A DNA stretch of 6,931 nt. Source: Planctomycetaceae bacterium (GTDB lineage Bacteria; Planctomycetota; Planctomycetia; Planctomycetales; Planctomycetaceae). Made by a program: the position numbers and the translations under genes. The notes below the pieces were generated by a model. That model ran no database searches. It was not told the DNA's origin and worked only from the letters and a program-made list of their open reading frames with translations. Positions 1 to 6,009 of the stretch are shown one piece after another (position 1 is the stretch's first letter; the number at the start of each line of letters is the position of its first letter). Location: contig DOCI01000196.1 of the NCBI GenBank assembly GCA_003503535.1, positions 11,004 through 17,934 of the forward strand. The letters run 5' to 3'.

Positions 1-54
1 GCTATAGTACTCTGTTCCACTTAAATAATAGGGTGCCAGTGACACACAACTACA
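1..54. other. Unassigned left edge
   Basis: No gene can be assigned here. One plus-strand frame closes with TAA at 22-24 after seven codons, so this could be the last few codons of a plus-strand gene entering from the left, but seven codons are too few to recognise. The hairpin that follows would suit such a convergent gene. Confidence 0.3.
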
Positions 55-88
55 AAGCGAGCCGAGTTATAACTGACTCGGCTCGCTT
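55..88. terminator. Perfect 13-bp hairpin, probable bidirectional terminator
   Basis: The arms at 55-67 and 76-88 are perfectly complementary over 13 bp and GC-rich in the middle, with an 8-base centre. On the plus strand the stem is followed by a T-rich stretch (TTATTTT). On the minus strand it is followed by CTTTGTAG, a weaker U-tract. It lies about 30 bases past the stop of the minus-strand membrane-protein gene, so it probably ends that transcript. It may also end a plus-strand transcript arriving from the left. The structure is seen directly and the terminator role is inferred. Confidence 0.7.
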
Positions 89-120
89 ATTTTGTGAGAT
101 AATGACATGTAAGTGAGGCT

Positions 121-1614
121 CTACTCACTCAAACTGACAACATCTTGAGAAACTCGCCGGGCCGTGGCATTAGTGCCTGACTTTTCATTCACTGCCCTGA
201 CCTTCGTGATTGCTTTCACAGGAACAGTAATTGACTCTTCTAAATTCAGGCTAGCCTCGATAATGCCTTCACCTACGTCGGTGGATGTCAACTTGAGTGG
301 AAACTCATAAGATTTTCCGGGACTGGGAACGTCAATCTGCCTTACCAATTGGGGACCAACCTCATGCTGAACGCCTTTCAAGAGGCCAATCGTCAATTCT
401 GAAGGGCTGAAGGTTTTGTCGCTATTGTTCTCGACGAGAATCATGACATCGAAATCTTGACCACTTTCGACTTCTACCGGAACTGTGACCGAAACAGAGA
501 CATCAGGAATGATCACATTGGTTGCAGTCGCCAGGGTTTCAAAGACCTGGATCGAAGACTCCGATTTCAGCATCGCCAGATTTGTTGGCGCGAAACAGGA
601 AATCTCTATAGAACGAGTTTCTGCAGGTAGCAAATCCCTTAAAATCCAGAATAATGCCTCATCCACCAACGTAGCCTTGGGTGAAGTCGTGTCGATTAAA
701 TCCAAATCCACACAATGTTCAGAAACATGAACCTGGGAAATCTTTTCACTCCCCTCATTGGTTACCTCCAGGAAATAGGTCAGTTTGTGCTGCCCAGATG
801 TCTGAGAAGGATATCGCTTTCGCAGTGTGACCATTTTTGAAGTAATCACATTAGGTTGCTGCGTGTCTTCGACACGATCCTGTGGAACTGGACTACGAAT
901 TTCACTTGGAGCCTGCCGTTCCGCTGAAGTCAACCACAGTTGACGAGGGGGCTGGAATGCAAAACCGAAATCACTTACAGAAGCCAGTTGCCAGCGGCTG
1001 GAAGCCAGCGAGACTAAATCGACTTTGCCGGAATATCGACTCTGAATAACGTTGGATTGAGTTAACTCGGAATATTGATAATCGGCAATCAGTTCTGTTG
1101 TTGAAGATTCGATCAACAATTCCGGCTTGAGAGTCCATGTTCGAGGAGCCACGGGAACGGAAGGTTTTTCCTCAGGCGGAGGAGCGAACATCGCGAAGGG
1201 ATCTTCAAATGGTTTCGGCTCCGGCTTGGGCACAGGTTTTTCAACAACCGGCATTTCATAAGCAACCTGCATAATTTCGACGGGGTAAACCGCTTCAATA
1301 ACGCGAGGTTCGATCTCCATGACAGTATCGACTTGTGGATCGATTTCGGGTGTTGCAGCAGCGACAAACTGAACGGCTTTAATTTTCCGAGGCTTGACGA
1401 CAACGGGGTCAGATATTGTCCCCAGGAAGAGTAGTAACACCAGGAAAAGAGCCAGATAACCGGCAATCGCCGTCAATCGCCAAGACTGATCTTCATCACC
1501 CTTGAGCAGTAAATAGCCCTGCAACTGAGTTCGACGACTGTACCGAGTCCAGTATTCAAGGATATCTCGTGAATCCCTGCGGGACCAATCGGGGGGACAA
1601 GGATTAATATGCAC
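121..1614 (-). CDS. Single-pass membrane protein with proline-rich linker and DUF11-like/Ig-like repeats
   Basis: This 497-residue protein has no function I can name. A cytoplasmic N-terminal segment of about 46 residues rich in Arg and Asp is followed by one strong transmembrane helix (about 48-66) with no cleavage site. A proline-rich linker follows (about 121-160, runs such as KPVPKPEPKP and APPPEEKP). Two beta-rich modules come last. The first (about 258-345, with YFLEVTNEGSEKISQVHVSE) resembles DUF11/OmcB-type repeats. The second (about 370-465, with VPVEVESGQDFDVMILVENNS) resembles CARDB-like folds. The only cysteines beyond residue 6 are C301 and C340, both in the first module, and they could form a disulfide. 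The predicted topology is N-in with a large periplasmic part. The start is GTG, chosen because GAAGGGAG sits 7 bases upstream. The gene stands alone, with a hairpin after it and a divergent neighbour. DUF11-like domains are common in planctomycete envelope proteins. A structural or adhesive envelope role is only inferred. Confidence 0.8.
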   Translation of the reverse strand: MHINPCPPDWSRRDSRDILEYWTRYSRRTQLQGYLLLKGDEDQSWRLTAIAGYLALFLVLLLFLGTISDPVVVKPRKIKAVQFVAAATPEIDPQVDTVMEIEPRVIEAVYPVEIMQVAYEMPVVEKPVPKPEPKPFEDPFAMFAPPPEEKPSVPVAPRTWTLKPELLIESSTTELIADYQYSELTQSNVIQSRYSGKVDLVSLASSRWQLASVSDFGFAFQPPRQLWLTSAERQAPSEIRSPVPQDRVEDTQQPNVITSKMVTLRKRYPSQTSGQHKLTYFLEVTNEGSEKISQVHVSEHCVDLDLIDTTSPKATLVDEALFWILRDLLPAETRSIEISCFAPTNLAMLKSESSIQVFETLATATNVIIPDVSVSVTVPVEVESGQDFDVMILVENNSDKTFSPSELTIGLLKGVQHEVGPQLVRQIDVPSPGKSYEFPLKLTSTDVGEGIIEASLNLEESITVPVKAITKVRAVNEKSGTNATARRVSQDVVSLSE

Positions 1615-1621
1615 TGCGCGA

Positions 1622-1629
1622 CTCCCTTC
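1622..1629 (-). promoter_or_regulatory. Shine-Dalgarno site fixing the GTG start at 1614
   Basis: Read on the minus strand the sequence is GAAGGGAG, ending 7 bases before the GTG at 1614-1612. This is the strongest ribosome-binding match upstream of the gene, and there is no in-frame ATG nearby, so it supports the GTG start. Confidence 0.6.
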
Positions 1630-1900
1630 GGCAGAAAAATTTCAAGCTCAAAGGCCATATTGTATTTTCTACCAAGGGTTTAACACAAGTTCAGTTTTAA
1701 AGGTTCACAAAGACAGGAGACTGACCAAGTGAATACCTCGAAAAACATGAAACCTTACCACAATCATTTTTTTTTATGTTTAGTGAAAGATATCTCATCT
1801 GTTCAGTAGCGAACGTGACGATTTCACTTCTAATACATAATCATCTACAAATATGCCAATTCTGTTTTTTTCTATTCGCCTGTCTTCTGAAAGCATTGAA
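1630..1900. other. Divergent intergenic region
   Basis: This stretch separates the minus-strand membrane-protein gene from the plus-strand pseudopilin gene and must hold both promoters. It is AT-rich with a run of nine T at 1767-1775. On the plus strand a weak candidate for the pseudopilin gene is GTGACG (1815-1820) with CATAAT (1836-1841), but the 15-base spacing is short. A 7-bp inverted repeat, AGTGAAA (1782-1788) and TTTCACT (1822-1828), flanks part of it and could be chance. No small gene is supported here. Confidence 0.4.
1659..1688 (-). promoter_or_regulatory. Candidate sigma70-type promoter of the membrane-protein gene
   Basis: On the minus strand a good -10 hexamer TACAAT (1664-1659, 5 of 6 to consensus) lies 18 bases after a poor -35 TTGTGT (1688-1683, 3 of 6). 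Transcription would begin near 1652, giving a leader of about 38 bases that contains the Shine-Dalgarno site. The prediction rests mainly on the -10 element. Confidence 0.3.
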
Positions 1901-2890
1901 ATGAATATACAAATTCCCAACCCACATTTGCGACGCGCATTCACTTTAATTGAATTGCTCGTTGTTATTGCAATCATTGCCATTTTGGTTGCTTTGTTGC
2001 TCCCAGCTGTTCAACAGGCTCGGGAAGCAGCACGCCGCAGCAGTTGTAAGAACAACCTGAAACAGCTTGGGCTCGCTTTACACAATTATCACGATGTTCA
2101 TCGACAATTTCCTCCAGCTGCTATCCACATGACTGCGAGCACTCCTCCCGAGAACTGCCGAGATGGAAATTGGGGAGCGACCTGGGTTTTGATGCTGTTG
2201 CCATTTGTTGAGCAGAACGCGCTGTACGACCAATATAATTTTGAACAAATTGCTAGAAATGGAAATGCAACGACTGGCAACAATCAAGTTACACGAAGAA
2301 GACTTGATGCCATTCTCTGTCCATCACATCCTACAAACAGTTCTTTACTGACTCAGGATTTTACTGGATTTGAAAAAGGGAATTACGGTGCCAACATTGG
2401 AGCTGGCTACAATTTAACAAGAAGTCATTTCAATGATTCCAATCGAAAGGGGCCATTCAGTGTTGTAGGTATGTACGGAGCAAAGTTCCGGGATATTACG
2501 GATGGAACTTCTAATTGTATCCTTGTAAGTGAAATTGTGACTGGTACGGGTGGTGGCGACGATAAAGGCGCATGGGGTTGGTGTACTGGCCCTACATTCA
2601 ACGGGTCAAGTGGATGTAATGGTGGAAACATGGTACTGACACCGAATACGAACTTAAGAACAGACTGTTCTCATTATGCTTCTAACAACAACAACGACAA
2701 TAACTTCAACCGTCGGAATAATCCTGATGCAGGTGCCAATGGGGGCGTTGCATCCAGGTCTTATCATAAGGGTGGTGTGCAATCAACACTTGGGGATGGG
2801 ACAGTCAGATTCATCTCAGAAAACATAGATGGAACAATCTGGACGAATCTACTGGCTATTCAGGATGGTAATGTCCTCGGTGAATTCTAA
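1901..2890 (+). CDS. DUF1559 family prepilin-like protein (H-X9-DG type)
   Basis: This 329-residue protein belongs to the DUF1559 (PF07596) family of pseudopilin-like proteins, which are highly multiplied in planctomycete genomes and whose individual roles are mostly unknown. A short basic leader (residues 1-13, ending LRRA) precedes the type IV pilin-type N-terminus [20 protein letters not shown], with the conserved Glu at mature position 5 (E18). The family signature [20 protein letters not shown] follows, then a globular domain. Near the C-terminus H289 is followed by nine residues and D299-G300, the H-X9-DG motif. An Asn-rich stretch lies at 262-274. The ATG at 1901 is preferred over the in-frame ATG at 1853. 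It gives a normal 13-residue leader, and the earlier start has no ribosome-binding site and would add an odd 16-residue extension. The signal at 1901 is itself weak (GAAAG 7 bases upstream). A prepilin peptidase probably cleaves it after Ala13, leaving it anchored in the inner membrane or in a pseudopilus. A hairpin terminator follows. Confidence 0.9.
   Translation: MNIQIPNPHLRRAFTLIELLVVIAIIAILVALLLPAVQQAREAARRSSCKNNLKQLGLALHNYHDVHRQFPPAAIHMTASTPPENCRDGNWGATWVLMLLPFVEQNALYDQYNFEQIARNGNATTGNNQVTRRRLDAILCPSHPTNSSLLTQDFTGFEKGNYGANIGAGYNLTRSHFNDSNRKGPFSVVGMYGAKFRDITDGTSNCILVSEIVTGTGGGDDKGAWGWCTGPTFNGSSGCNGGNMVLTPNTNLRTDCSHYASNNNNDNNFNRRNNPDAGANGGVASRSYHKGGVQSTLGDGTVRFISENIDGTIWTNLLAIQDGNVLGEF
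2684..2722 (+). repeat. Asn-rich low-complexity tract with (AAC)4
   Basis: Inside the pseudopilin gene, 2684-2695 is a perfect AAC repeat of four units. The wider tract encodes [13 protein letters not shown] (residues 262-274), a likely flexible loop just before the H-X9-DG motif. Such short repeats can vary in length by slippage in steps of whole codons. Confidence 0.6.
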
Positions 2891-2940
2891 TCCGGATACA
2901 TATTCGTCTTTAGAAAATCTCTAATTTGATACTGAACTCA

Positions 2941-2974
2941 AAAAAGGACGACTCAGAAATGAGCCGTCCTTTTT
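2941..2974 (+). terminator. Intrinsic terminator of the pseudopilin gene
   Basis: The arms at 2941-2955 and 2960-2974 pair over 15 positions with one A-C mismatch, closed by a GAAA tetraloop. The right arm ends in a run of five T, matched by A's on the left. The hairpin begins 50 bases after the TAA stop. On the opposite strand the mismatch becomes a G-U pair, so it could work in both directions, but only plus-strand genes flank it. Confidence 0.85.
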
Positions 2975-3162
2975 GCATGCATCAATATAACACGCGAGAA
3001 GTTTGGAAATGTATCAAATTGTTCACATAGTGGTAAAATTTGATGCAAAATCGTATCTTGTTTGTTGGTTTGAATTACACAGTATGATCAAATACGTGTG
3101 AAATAATTGACTGAAACGCATGATTGAAACCCATATATCCCTATTACCAATGAGGAAAAAGC
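2975..3162. other. AT-rich upstream region of the oxidoreductase gene
   Basis: No gene is visible. The region should hold the promoter for the Tat-signal oxidoreductase, because a terminator precedes it. TTGACT at 3107-3112 is a good -35 match (5 of 6), but no well-placed -10 follows. TATATC at 3134-3139 lies 21 bases away, which is too far for a standard promoter. The octamer ATCAAATT occurs at 3013-3020 and, inverted, at 3037-3044, and ATCAAAT recurs at 3087-3093. These are possible operator half-sites but may be chance in AT-rich DNA. Confidence 0.35.
3152..3156 (+). promoter_or_regulatory. Shine-Dalgarno site of the oxidoreductase gene
   Basis: GAGGA lies 6 bases upstream of the ATG at 3163, close to ideal spacing. 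It confirms this start, which also places a complete twin-arginine signal peptide at the N-terminus. Confidence 0.65.
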
Positions 3163-4650
3163 ATGTCTGAAACTAATTCCAACGGCGTGAATCGTCGTGA
3201 TTTCATCAAAACGTCAGGAACGGCTGCGGCAGTGGCAGCTGGCGTGAATGCAATCCCGCTGGCTAAAGCTCAGGCGGCTGGCAGCAACGAGCGGATTCGT
3301 ATTGGCTTCATTGGACCGGGGGGACGCGGGTTTGGTGCTCACGTTAAAACACTGGCCAAGCAGAAAAATGAAGGCTCCAATATCGATCTGGTCGCAGTTG
3401 CTGAAGTTTACAGCCAACAACGCGATAAAGTCGCCGACTACATCAAAAAAGAAAATGGCAACGAACCGGCTAAGTATGTCGATTATCGCGACATGATCGA
3501 GAAGGAAAATCTCGATGCCGTCTGTATCGGAACTCCAGATCACTGGCATTGTAAGCAGATTGTCGACAGCCTCAATGCAGGTCTGCATGTCTACTGTGAA
3601 AAGCCGATGACAAAGTTTGTCGAAGAATCTCTACAGGTTGTTGATGTCTGGAAAAGCACCGGCAAAGTGATGCAGGTCGGTGTGCAATCGACTTCCCTGC
3701 CCGTCTGGAATCAGGTTCGTGGACTGCTCAACGAGGGTAAGCTCGGAAAAGTTCTGCAGTTCCAGACCGAATACTTCCGCAATTCGGATATGGGACAGTG
3801 GCGTTATTATGCACTCGAAAAGCAGATGACACCAAAGAACATCGATTGGAAACGCTGGCTGGGTGTTGAAGAAGGCTTGGCAGAAGACCGGCCATTCGAC
3901 CGCGCTGTTTACAGGCAGTGGCGCCGCTTCTGGCCTTATGGATCTGGAATGTTTACCGACCTGTTCGTTCACCGAACGACTTCGATGCTCAAAGCCACCG
4001 GACTGAATTTCCCAGGCCGTGTTGTCGGAGCCGGAGGGTTGTATCTTGAATATGATGGCCGGGATGTTCCCGATGTCGCAACAGTCTGTGCTGACTTTAA
4101 CGAAGGTGTCCAGGGTCTGATCAACGCCACGATGTGTAATCAGGAATCACGCATCACTCAGTTGATTCGTGGCCATTACGGATCGTTTGTCTTCGGAAAC
4201 GGTGAGCAGTTCGACAGCTTTAAGTTCATTCCAGAACGATCTCAGGTCACCCATGACAGCAAGTTGAAGGAAGAAGATATTCCCGTCGAAACGCCAAAGG
4301 AATCGACAACCTATCTCCACTTCAAAAACTGGGTCGATGCCATCAATGCCAACGATCCCAAAGCCTGTAACAATCCACCGGACTTAGGAGCAGCTGCGAT
4401 CGCAACCGTCATTCTGGGCGCTCGAAGTTACCGGGAAGGTCGCGTGTTCCACTTCGATGCCGAAACCGGTACGATCTCCGATGGCAACGAAAGCTGGGCC
4501 AAAAAATGGGAAGCCATTTCCGAAGCCCGTGGCCAAGCCAGGCACATTCCCGGCTGGACGGCTGGAGATTATGGCTCCACGTTAACTGAGCCGGAATACA
4601 TGAAGCTGGCTGGTCCTTGGATCGATGGCAAGCCACCAGAAAATTCATAA
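3163..4650 (+). CDS. Tat-exported Gfo/Idh/MocA family oxidoreductase
   Basis: This 495-residue protein is a member of the Gfo/Idh/MocA family of NAD(P)-dependent oxidoreductases, which act mostly on sugars, inositols and their derivatives. The N-terminus is a twin-arginine signal (R11-R12-D-F-I-K, then an Ala-rich stretch) with a probable cleavage after A-Q-A at residue 38. It should therefore be exported folded, with its cofactor bound. The Rossmann glycine motif IGFIGPGGRG lies at 47-56, TPDHWH at 124-129 and the family's EKP motif at 146-148. The C-terminal substrate-binding domain runs from about 155 to 430. In the region that usually reads D-x(3)-H-x-x-D the protein has D266 and H270, but HRTT instead of HxxD, so the usual last Asp is absent. 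The length exceeds the typical 330-400 residues because of the signal peptide, insertions and a C-terminal tail rich in Trp and Gly. Related Tat-signal members are numerous in planctomycetes, where many sit near sulfatases or sugar-degradation genes, but none is visible here. The substrate is unknown. Confidence 0.92.
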   Translation: MSETNSNGVNRRDFIKTSGTAAAVAAGVNAIPLAKAQAAGSNERIRIGFIGPGGRGFGAHVKTLAKQKNEGSNIDLVAVAEVYSQQRDKVADYIKKENGNEPAKYVDYRDMIEKENLDAVCIGTPDHWHCKQIVDSLNAGLHVYCEKPMTKFVEESLQVVDVWKSTGKVMQVGVQSTSLPVWNQVRGLLNEGKLGKVLQFQTEYFRNSDMGQWRYYALEKQMTPKNIDWKRWLGVEEGLAEDRPFDRAVYRQWRRFWPYGSGMFTDLFVHRTTSMLKATGLNFPGRVVGAGGLYLEYDGRDVPDVATVCADFNEGVQGLINATMCNQESRITQLIRGHYGSFVFGNGEQFDSFKFIPERSQVTHDSKLKEEDIPVETPKESTTYLHFKNWVDAINANDPKACNNPPDLGAAAIATVILGARSYREGRVFHFDAETGTISDGNESWAKKWEAISEARGQARHIPGWTAGDYGSTLTEPEYMKLAGPWIDGKPPENS

Positions 4651-4685
4651 TCAAAGAATTCGACTGCGTTGCAGTAAGTCACATG

Positions 4686-4724
4686 AAGCAGCCGTACGGT
4701 TTCCCACCGTGCGGCTGCTTTTTT
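4686..4724 (+). terminator. Intrinsic terminator of the oxidoreductase gene
   Basis: The arms at 4686-4700 and 4706-4720 form a 15-bp stem (one U-G pair) with a TTCCC loop, followed at once by a T run (4719-4724). It begins 35 bases past the stop codon. It is a textbook Rho-independent terminator and separates this gene from the downstream regulator. Confidence 0.9.
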
Positions 4725-4910
4725 ATGACTAATTATCAAGCTCATTCATATCGATACAATCAAAATCAGCATTACCACTGCCCTAATCCATCAAGTCAAA
4801 TCGTGAATTTGCGACTTATCTGATTTGCAAAGGCATTACGCTAAGTTTTTCAACAGACTCCTGAATGAAACCTATGCTAAGAAATATGATTTTAAGTTTG
4901 TAATGATTCT
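4725..4910. other. Intergenic region before the response-regulator gene
   Basis: No gene or strong promoter is evident in this 186-base AT-rich stretch. A weak possibility is TTCAAC (4849-4854) with TATGCT (4873-4878) at 18-base spacing, matching consensus at 3 and 4 of 6 positions. The terminator upstream means a promoter for the regulator must lie here. Confidence 0.3.
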
Positions 4911-4914
4911 GGAG
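4911..4914 (+). promoter_or_regulatory. Shine-Dalgarno site deciding the ATG at 4920
   Basis: GGAG ends 5 bases before ATG at 4920 but only 2 bases before the in-frame TTG at 4917. The spacing favours ATG, so the protein begins MSDLIRV. Confidence 0.6.
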
Positions 4915-4919
4915 TTTTG

Positions 4920-5885
4920 ATGAGTGATTTGATTCGAGTCCTGGTGATTGATGACGATGCTGCCTGGCAGAAAGTCATGCTTTTACTGTTAGCCAGACGG
5001 GGCGACTTTGACGTTCACGCCGTGATGAATTTGCAGGAAGCCAGGGCTCAGCTCAAAAAGAATCCCTACGATATTGTGATTTCTGACCTGGAATTGGCAA
5101 GCAGTGACCGCTTGGTTGAGAATGGTCTGGATGTTATCTCAATCATTGAAGAGGAAGGCCTGGAGATTCCTGTGATTGCTGTCACCGGCAACGGAAATGA
5201 ATCTTCTGTCGTTGAAGCCCTGCAGCGTGGAGCAGCAAATTATATCTCAAAATTTAACGTCCGAGATCATCTCTACAAAACAGTTGACTCGGTCGTACAA
5301 ACGATTGGTCAAAGAAAACTGAAATCGAAACTGCTTGGATCGATTGTTGAGCTCAAACTTCTTTACTGCATTCATAATGACATCCGTTTGATTTCTCCCT
5401 TCATCGAAGAGTTGAAGTCGAATTTGTCATCCCGTACAGAATTATCGACCACTACCATTACCCGGATACTCATCTCTGCTGAAGAGGCACTGATGAATAG
5501 CATCGTACATGGAAATTTAGAGATCAGTTCTGAAATCCGAGAAACCTCGATGGCTGATTATCACGACATGATCGAGACACGTGCGCAAGATCCTCAATAT
5601 CAAAATCGACGAGTTTCCCTGGAAATCAGTTTGAATCCAGTACGATTTCAACTCACGATTCAAGATCAGGGAATCGGGTTTGATCTTTCAAACATTAAAG
5701 ATCCCCGTGATGAAAAATACATCAGCCGAGCGAGCGGTCGAGGGATGTTATTGATGCAAACTTTTATGGATTCCGTCGAATACAGCGATCACGGCCGTTG
5801 CATCTGCATGACCAAGATGATTCCGCAGAATATGCCAGAATCGGACCAGAAATTGAAGGCATTGAACTTCTGCAAGCCCTGCTGA
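4920..5885 (+). CDS. Response regulator with C-terminal RsbW-like ATPase domain (REC-HATPase_c_2)
   Basis: This 321-residue cytoplasmic protein has two recognisable domains. Residues 5-125 form a receiver domain with the acidic cluster D11-D12-D13, phospho-acceptor D56, T89 and K111. The residue after K111 is Phe instead of the usual Pro. A helical linker (about 126-170) leads to a GHKL ATPase domain of the anti-sigma-factor/SpoIIAB-RsbW type. That domain has an N-box around E188-E189 to N193 and H197-G-N199, a G1 box DQGIGF (249-254) and a G2 box SGRGMLLMQ (272-280). No dimerisation/phospho-acceptor histidine helix and no PP2C phosphatase domain is present, so it is not a histidine kinase. 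The likely role is a serine kinase or anti-sigma/anti-anti-sigma partner switched by receiver phosphorylation. The cognate histidine kinase, the STAS antagonist and the target are not in the window. The C-terminus ends in CKPC, whose meaning is unknown. An alternative TTG start at 4917 would add one residue. Domain assignment is firm; the pathway is inferred. Confidence 0.9.
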   Translation: MSDLIRVLVIDDDAAWQKVMLLLLARRGDFDVHAVMNLQEARAQLKKNPYDIVISDLELASSDRLVENGLDVISIIEEEGLEIPVIAVTGNGNESSVVEALQRGAANYISKFNVRDHLYKTVDSVVQTIGQRKLKSKLLGSIVELKLLYCIHNDIRLISPFIEELKSNLSSRTELSTTTITRILISAEEALMNSIVHGNLEISSEIRETSMADYHDMIETRAQDPQYQNRRVSLEISLNPVRFQLTIQDQGIGFDLSNIKDPRDEKYISRASGRGMLLMQTFMDSVEYSDHGRCICMTKMIPQNMPESDQKLKALNFCKPC

Positions 5886-5912
5886 AACTTCAATCACTCG
5901 CAATTCGAAAAC

Positions 5913-5954
5913 GCAGCGACAGGCGAGTGAATCAACTCACTCGCTTGTCGCTGC
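5913..5954. terminator. 18-bp hairpin, bidirectional terminator between convergent genes
   Basis: The arms at 5913-5930 and 5937-5954 pair over 18 positions with a single G-U pair and a 6-base loop. The hairpin lies between the end of the regulator gene (plus) and the end of carB (minus), 27 and 55 bases away. On the minus strand the stem is followed by GTTTTCG, on the plus strand by ATGCTTTC, so neither U-tract is long. It probably serves both convergent transcripts. Confidence 0.75.
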
Positions 5955-6009
5955 ATGCTTTCAAAATCTCGTGCGCTGATTCGCGCATCGATCGATTCTG
6001 ATCGGTCAG

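Noticed and set aside
485..730. Plus-strand reading frame of 81 codons
   Set aside because: It lies antisense inside the membrane-protein gene, with no recognisable domain and no convincing ribosome-binding site; a chance frame.
1473..1658. 61-codon minus-strand reading frame beginning with ATG at 1658
   Set aside because: It overlaps the start of the membrane-protein gene in another frame, and its ATG directly abuts the likely -10 element, so the transcript would start after it. Its product has no recognisable features.
1630..1900. Possible riboswitch or small RNA in the divergent intergenic region
   Set aside because: Only short, weak inverted repeats are present and no known aptamer pattern is recognisable.
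3631..3972. 113-codon minus-strand reading frame inside the oxidoreductase gene
   Set aside because: It is antisense to a clearly conserved coding region (EKP motif and catalytic domain) and shows no family signature.
4617..4823. 68-codon plus-strand reading frame overlapping the end of the oxidoreductase gene
   Set aside because: It runs through the intrinsic terminator at 4686-4724, has no ribosome-binding site, and has an atypical composition.
4917..4919. TTG as the start codon of the regulator
   Set aside because: It is only 2 bases from the GGAG site, while the next codon is ATG at a suitable distance of 5 bases.
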